DNA of 35,297 nucleotides from Thermohalobaculum sp035527255 (lineage in GTDB: Bacteria > Pseudomonadota > Alphaproteobacteria > Rhodobacterales > Rhodobacteraceae). The notes beneath the pieces are model-generated. The model saw only the letters and a list, made by a program, of their open reading frames with translations, was not told the DNA's origin and ran no database searches. Shown piece after piece: positions 31,328 to 35,297 of the stretch. A program made the translations under genes and the position numbers. Location: NCBI GenBank assembly GCA_035527255.1, contig DATLAW010000083.1:1-35297 (forward strand), given 5' to 3'. Position 1 is the first letter of the stretch; every line of letters begins with the position of its first letter.

Positions 31328-31381
31328 CCATGCCCAAGCAAGGCGTTCAGCGTGGATCAATGCGGCCGGTCGGTAGCCAGA

Positions 31382-32455
31382 TCAAACCGATCTGATCCGA
31401 TCCAGCGTGGCCTCTGTCTCGGCCACCAGCCGCTCGACCAGTTCGGCAGCGGTTCCCTGCCGGTTCAGCCCGACGGCCTGGCCCGACCACAGCGCGATGA
31501 AATCCGGCGAACCGGCCTCGGCGCTGGCCTTGCGCAGCGGGCCGGTCACTGTGTTCATCAGCGGGAAGTCGGGCAGGTCGCCCTCATGCGCTTCCATCGC
31601 AGCCATGTAACGGTTCACCACACCCTGTGCCGGGCGGCCGGAGAATGCGCGGGCCGGTCGGGTGTTGCTGCCATCGGAGGCCAACAGCGCTGCCCGGTGC
31701 GCCGCCGGTATCCCGGCCTCGGCGGTGGTCAGAAAGGCGGTGCCGATCTGCACTCCCGCCGCACCCAGCGCCAGGGCGGCGGCGATGCCGCGACCGTCGG
31801 CAATGCCGCCAGCGGCAATCACCGGCAGGCTGACCGCATCTACAATCTGCGGCACCAGCGCCATGGTGCCGATCTGCACGCCTTTGTCTGTCAGATAGTA
31901 CCCGTGGTGACCCCCAGCCTCCCAGCCCTGGGCGATGATCGCATCGACCCCGCGCGCCTCCAGATCACGCGCCTCGCTGGGCGTGGTAGCGGAGCACAGG
32001 ATCACCGAGCCAGCCGCCTGTAGCGCCGTCACATATCGCTGCTCGGGCAGGCCGAAATGGAAACTGACGACGCGCGGCCGTGCCGCCAAAACTACCTCGA
32101 AGATCGCCTCGCCGAAGGGTAGATTGGTCTCGATCACGTCAGGCACTTCGCGAAGATCCAGCTCCATGAAGAACGGCGCCAGCAGGGTGCGAGCCCGGGC
32201 TGCCTTCTGCTCGTCATCGCTGGGCGAGGCATGACAGAAGAAATTCATGTTCAGCGCCCGGTTGGTTGCAGCCTGGGTCTCGGCATAGACGGCGCGGAAC
32301 CGATCGGGCGACATCATCGCGCAACCGATCGAACCCAGCCCCCCGGCATTGGCCACCGCTGCCGCCAGTACTGGCGCGTCCGAGCCCGCCATCGGCGCCT
32401 GGATGATCGGATGTTCTATCCCCAAAAGGTCGCAAAGTCGGCGGTCAGACCACAT
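31382..32455 (-). CDS. Nitronate monooxygenase (2-nitropropane dioxygenase family)
   Basis: A 357-residue FMN-dependent TIM-barrel enzyme that oxidises alkyl nitronates, detoxifying for example propionate-3-nitronate. Class I motifs are present: HPIIQAPMAGSDAP at the N-terminus, AQGWEAGGHHG, PVIAAGGIADGRG and GAAGVQIGTAFLTTAE. The start at 32455 (MWSDRRLCDLLGIEH) matches the family and follows GAGGAA closely. A GTG at 32470, overlapping the methyltransferase stop, is the alternative. It is cotranscribed with the methyltransferase. Confidence 0.88.
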   Translation of the reverse strand: MWSDRRLCDLLGIEHPIIQAPMAGSDAPVLAAAVANAGGLGSIGCAMMSPDRFRAVYAETQAATNRALNMNFFCHASPSDDEQKAARARTLLAPFFMELDLREVPDVIETNLPFGEAIFEVVLAARPRVVSFHFGLPEQRYVTALQAAGSVILCSATTPSEARDLEARGVDAIIAQGWEAGGHHGYYLTDKGVQIGTMALVPQIVDAVSLPVIAAGGIADGRGIAAALALGAAGVQIGTAFLTTAEAGIPAAHRAALLASDGSNTRPARAFSGRPAQGVVNRYMAAMEAHEGDLPDFPLMNTVTGPLRKASAEAGSPDFIALWSGQAVGLNRQGTAAELVERLVAETEATLDRIRSV

Positions 32456-32466
32456 CGGTTCCTCGT

Positions 32467-33234
32467 TCACAAGATTTCGCGCGCAGCGGAGCGCCCGGTC
32501 GCGGGTTTTGCGCCCAGCCCTCCCAGCACCCGCAGCGGCTCGCGTGTCTTCAACCTGGCCCCGCTATGGGGAGCGATGTAGACCAGCTTGGTCGCCTCGA
32601 CCATCACGACGCCTGCCAGACGCTGGGCATCGACCCGTTGGCCGACGCGCTCGATCGCCGGCGCTACCTTGAGCCAGAATTTGAGGTGCGATGGCGGCGG
32701 ATACAGCGCTGCGGTGTGCCGCTCGGCGGCGAATTTGTTAGCCGACAGGGTCTTTTCAAGCTGGCCAATCGAATACGGCCTGCCATAGCCAAACGGGGTG
32801 ACATCGCGCCGGGCCCAGATCCCGGCCCGGTTCGGTACCAGGAAGATCGCCTTGCCGCCCGGCGCCAGCACCCGCCATATCTCCTCCAGCAGGGCTGCCG
32901 GGCGCTCGCAGCCTTCCAGCCCATGGGCGACGATCAGCCGGTCGGCAAAGCCGGTCGGCAGCGGCCATAGGGTTTCCTCGACCAGGGCTGTCACGTTCGG
33001 CCCCTCGGGCGGCCACGGGCATACGCCTTGTTGCGCCGGCATCAGGCACAGGGTGCGCGCGGCCTCTTCCACAAAGGGCCGGAGGAAGGGTGCCGCGAAG
33101 CCAAAACCGACCAGGTTCATGTCCTGGATATTGGGCCACATGTCGCGCAGCTTGGCGCGCACCATCCGCTGCACCATCTGGCCAAGCGGGGTGGTGTAGT
33201 AGAAGCTGCGAAGCTCGACGACGTCCAGATGCAT
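32467..33234 (-). CDS. Class I SAM-dependent methyltransferase
   Basis: A 255-residue methyltransferase of the Methyltransf_11 type. It has an unusual N-terminal extension (ELRSFYYTTPLGQMVQRMVR) followed by a degenerate SAM fold: the post-I and acidic region reads RLIVAHGLEGCERPAALLEE, then IWRVLAPGGKAIFLVPNR. The canonical GxGxG loop is weak (LVGFGFAAPFL). Genes of this type are often found divergent from gloB in Alphaproteobacteria, as here. The substrate is unknown. Confidence 0.78.
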   Translation of the reverse strand: MHLDVVELRSFYYTTPLGQMVQRMVRAKLRDMWPNIQDMNLVGFGFAAPFLRPFVEEAARTLCLMPAQQGVCPWPPEGPNVTALVEETLWPLPTGFADRLIVAHGLEGCERPAALLEEIWRVLAPGGKAIFLVPNRAGIWARRDVTPFGYGRPYSIGQLEKTLSANKFAAERHTAALYPPPSHLKFWLKVAPAIERVGQRVDAQRLAGVVMVEATKLVYIAPHSGARLKTREPLRVLGGLGAKPATGRSAAREIL

Positions 33235-33291
33235 TGCGCCTCATCCCTTGATCGGCGATGGTCAGACTAGCGCAAGTAAATGGAGACCGCC

Positions 33292-34059
33292 ATGCCAGTT
33301 GAGATCGTCACCGTACCCTGCCGTTCAGACAACTATGCCTATCTGATCCGTGATCAAGCCTCTGGTAAGATTGCGCTGGTCGATGCGCCGGCGGTCGAGC
33401 CGATTGTCGAGGCGCTGGAGGCGCGCGGCTGGGGCCTCGACCAGATCTGGATCACCCACCACCACGACGATCACATCGAAGGCGTCGACCCGTTGCGCGC
33501 CCGGTACGGCGCCAAGGTTGTTGGCTATGCCAGCGACAGCGGCAGGTTGCCGGTACTGGACATGGCGCTGGCTGAGGGTGAGACGGTCAGCCTCGGCGAT
33601 ACCGTTGCCCGGGTGATCGACGTCTCCGGCCACACCGTCGGTCACATCGCCTTCGTGATCGATGCTGCGCGCGCTGCCTTCACTGCCGACAGCCTGATGG
33701 CGCTGGGCTGTGGCCGGGTCTTTGAGGGCACCCACGCGATGATGTGGGCGAGCCTATCGAAGTTCCTCGCCATGCCCGACGACATGCAAATCTACTCCGG
33801 CCACAACTACGGCCAGGCCAACGGGCGGTTCGCGCTGTCAATTGAACCCGGTAATGCCGCCCTGAAAGCCCGGATCGTGCGGATCAAGGAAGCGGACGCG
33901 GCCGGTGCGCCAATTGTGCCCGTAAGCTTGGGCGAAGAACGCGCCACCAACCCGTTCCTCCGCGCCACCGAGCCGTCGGTAAAGGCGTCGGTTGGGTTGG
34001 CCGGGGGGGATGATGCGGCAGTGTTTGCAGAGGTGCGGCGCAGGAAGGATGCGTTTTAG
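33292..34059 (+). CDS. gloB: Hydroxyacylglutathione hydrolase (glyoxalase II)
   Basis: A 255-residue metallo-beta-lactamase-fold enzyme that hydrolyses S-lactoylglutathione to lactate and glutathione. The dinuclear metal motif THHHDDHIEG lies near residue 55, with SGHTVGHIAFV, FTADSLMALGCGRVFEGT and SGHNYGQANGRFAL following in the GloB order. The start at 33292 has GGAGA six to seven bases upstream; an ATG at 33280 is in frame but would place that site inside the gene. It is divergent from the methyltransferase across about 57 bases. Confidence 0.93.
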   Translation: MPVEIVTVPCRSDNYAYLIRDQASGKIALVDAPAVEPIVEALEARGWGLDQIWITHHHDDHIEGVDPLRARYGAKVVGYASDSGRLPVLDMALAEGETVSLGDTVARVIDVSGHTVGHIAFVIDAARAAFTADSLMALGCGRVFEGTHAMMWASLSKFLAMPDDMQIYSGHNYGQANGRFALSIEPGNAALKARIVRIKEADAAGAPIVPVSLGEERATNPFLRATEPSVKASVGLAGGDDAAVFAEVRRRKDAF

Positions 34060-34130
34060 AAAGGCCTACACCAATTGGAAGTCTATTGTCGTAAGCAGTC
34101 CACCGATACGATCGAGCGGCGGATAGCGTC

Positions 34131-34301
34131 ATGGCCGAAACAGATCGATTTGATGAGCAAATGCGCGCTGCACACGAAGCGATGCATCGTTATCGGCATG
34201 CATTGCGCGCTTTGGCGACGGGCGAGACCATCGATGAGGCGCGCGAGGCGATGGAGCGCGAGGCAACAGCAATGGCTGCAAACTCAGACGTCTCTGATTG
34301 A
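34131..34301 (+). CDS. Small hypothetical protein (56 aa)
   Basis: A 56-residue acidic, probably helical protein that begins MAETDRFDEQMRAAHEAMHR and contains LRALATGETIDEAREAMERE, a regular heptad-like pattern. I do not recognise a family. It lies 71 bases downstream of gloB on the same strand and has only a weak ribosome binding site. Coding is supported by the amphipathic composition and by the clean start and stop between two real genes. Confidence 0.5.
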   Translation: MAETDRFDEQMRAAHEAMHRYRHALRALATGETIDEAREAMEREATAMAANSDVSD

Positions 34302-34318
34302 TGCGCCCACTGCAGACA

Positions 34319-34338
34319 GGCGGGCACGACTGCCCGCC
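34319..34338. terminator. Hairpin between convergent genes
   Basis: GGCGGGCA (34319-34326) and TGCCCGCC (34331-34338) form a perfect 8-bp stem with a CGAC loop. It lies between the 56-residue gene (plus) and the peroxiredoxin gene (minus), where a shared terminator is expected. Neither side has a T-run, so its strength is uncertain. Confidence 0.45.
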
Positions 34339-34374
34339 CAACCCCCCGCCAAACCCCAGATCATACCCGAATAA

Positions 34375-35031
34375 TCAGGTCGGCATCTTGGTCTTGCGCA
34401 GGTACGGCAGCACCCGCTCAAAGCCGCCGAAGCGGGTCTCGGCGTCGGCGTCCGAAACGCCTGCGGTGATGATCACGTCCTCGCCGACCTTCCACTGCGC
34501 CGGGGTCGCTACCTGGTGCTTAGCGGTTAACTGGATCGAGTCGATGGCGCGCAGGATCTCGTCAAAATTGCGCCCAGTGGTCATCGGGTAGGTCAGCGTC
34601 AGCTTGACCTTCTTGTCCGGCCCGATCACGAAGACCGAGCGCACGGTCGCGTTATCCGCCGGGGTCCGCCCCTCTGACGTATCACCGGCGCCTGCCGGCA
34701 GCATGTCATACAGCTTGGCAACTTCCAGCTTCGGGTCGCCGATCATCGGATACTCGACCTTGTTACCGGTGACGGTCTCGATATCGGCCTTCCACTTGTT
34801 GTGGTTCTCAACCGGATCGACCGAGATGCCGATGATCTTGCAATTACGCTTTGCGAACTCACCCTTCAGCCCGGCCATATAGCCCAATTCGGTGGTGCAG
34901 ACCGGCGTGAAATCCTTCGGGTGGCTGAACAACACCGCATAGCCGTCGCCGATCCAGTCGTGGAACTTGATTTGCCCGGCCGTCGTGTCGGCGGTGAAAT
35001 CGGGGGCGGTGTCGTTGATGCGAAGGCTCAT
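34375..35031 (-). CDS. 1-Cys peroxiredoxin (Prx6 type)
   Basis: A 218-residue thiol peroxidase reducing hydrogen peroxide and organic peroxides. The peroxidatic cysteine is Cys45 in KDFTPVCTTELG, and the Prx6-like C-terminal extension (TPAQWKVGEDVIITAGVSD) is complete. No C-terminal resolving cysteine is present, which fits the 1-Cys class. GGAGGAAAA precedes the ATG. A CRP/FNR-like palindrome lies about 95 bases upstream. Confidence 0.93.
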   Translation of the reverse strand: MSLRINDTAPDFTADTTAGQIKFHDWIGDGYAVLFSHPKDFTPVCTTELGYMAGLKGEFAKRNCKIIGISVDPVENHNKWKADIETVTGNKVEYPMIGDPKLEVAKLYDMLPAGAGDTSEGRTPADNATVRSVFVIGPDKKVKLTLTYPMTTGRNFDEILRAIDSIQLTAKHQVATPAQWKVGEDVIITAGVSDADAETRFGGFERVLPYLRKTKMPT

Positions 35032-35125
35032 GGATTTTCCTCCCAGTTGCTGGCCGTCAAGGTTGTCGCCAAACCTGAATGTATAACCGATGGCCGCTGG
35101 TTTACAGGGGCCGTTTAGCCCTTGG

Positions 35126-35143
35126 CTGTGAAATTATTCACAG
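35126..35143. promoter_or_regulatory. CRP/FNR-family site, TGTGA-N6-TCACA
   Basis: CTGTGAA (35126-35132) and TTCACAG (35137-35143) are perfect inverted repeats around ATTA; inside them TGTGA-N6-TCACA matches the CRP consensus exactly. It stands in the 228-base gap between the divergent peroxiredoxin gene and the gene at the right edge and could regulate either. A TTTT run follows on the plus strand, so a weak hairpin terminator is the other reading. Confidence 0.5.
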
Positions 35144-35259
35144 TTTTATCAGCCGCCTTGCCTCTCGCGCCCTGCACCCGATGCTGCTGTCAAGGACGGC
35201 TTGCCATGGACCCTGTGTAAATTGCACCATGGCGGCCCCTGACCCAGCGAGACGAGACC

Positions 35260-35297
35260 ATGATTCCTGGCCTGACCAACCGCCGCCGTTTCTCCGA
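35260..35297 (+). CDS. Start of a gene cut by the right edge
   Basis: Twelve codons from ATG 35260, MIPGLTNRRRFS, run off the window. GAGACGAGACC before the ATG could serve as a weak ribosome binding site. NRRRFS resembles the twin-arginine part of a Tat signal, so an exported cofactor-containing protein is possible. Too little is visible to say more. Confidence 0.35.
   Translation, partial: MIPGLTNRRRFS

Noticed and set aside
1..35297. CRISPR arrays, tRNA and rRNA genes, phage or integrase genes
   Set aside because: No regularly spaced repeats, tRNA cloverleaf sequences, rRNA-like stretches or integrase motifs were noticed. The only mobile-element sign is the left-edge transposase start.

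Overview
The window looks like chromosomal DNA of an alphaproteobacterium, probably Rhodospirillales-like. The grounds are high GC, a hisC-tyrC-extensin gene order, a small CsbD/DUF3309 stress cassette behind a GGAAC-N16-CGTT promoter (the EcfG type found in Alphaproteobacteria), and many ATGA-type gene overlaps. No rRNA, tRNA or CRISPR array was seen.

Layout. (1) 1-1407: an apparent transposase start at the left edge, pointing left, abuts a PQQ-type sugar dehydrogenase gene that has lost its 5' end. (2) 1725-8231, minus strand: five coupled genes encode a molybdenum hydroxylase (FAD subunit plus fused 2Fe-2S/Moco subunit), a 6-hydroxynicotinate reductase homologue, a UPF0280 (ApbE-like) protein and a DUF1185 protein. 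A divergent MarR regulator follows at 8346. (3) 8838-15054, minus strand: a branched-chain-type ABC importer (livF, G, M, H and a Tat-signal binding protein) and a large membrane protein. (4) 15262-19819, plus strand: HyuA/HyuB ATP-dependent lactamase subunits, then a nicotinamidase. (5) 20082-21600: a DMT exporter and a decayed ABC permease. (6) 21604-28039: a second catabolic and transport block. Its leftward genes encode an amino-acid-type ABC ATPase and permease, an AhpD-like protein, a 2OG-Fe(II) oxygenase and an M29/NicX-like protein. Its rightward genes encode a binding protein, a GST and a creatininase-family hydrolase. (7) 28042-35297: apparent core genes, namely a broken extensin-like gene, tyrC, hisC, csbD, DUF3309, a 25-residue peptide, nitronate monooxygenase, a methyltransferase, gloB, 1-Cys peroxiredoxin and a gene start at the right edge.

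How it fits together. Sections 2-4 read as one catabolic island. The proposed route is uptake of an N-heteroaromatic; nicotinamide to nicotinate (PncA); nicotinate to 6-hydroxynicotinate (molybdenum hydroxylase); reduction to 1,4,5,6-tetrahydro-6-oxonicotinate (Hnr); and ring opening of that lactam, perhaps by HyuAB in place of the enamidase used by Eubacterium barkeri. The nicotinate assignment rests on family recognition of Hnr and PncA. The HyuAB step and the roles of UPF0280 and DUF1185 are inference. Section 6 is a separate pathway of unknown substrate. Its right border falls exactly at the broken extensin gene, which suggests it was inserted there.
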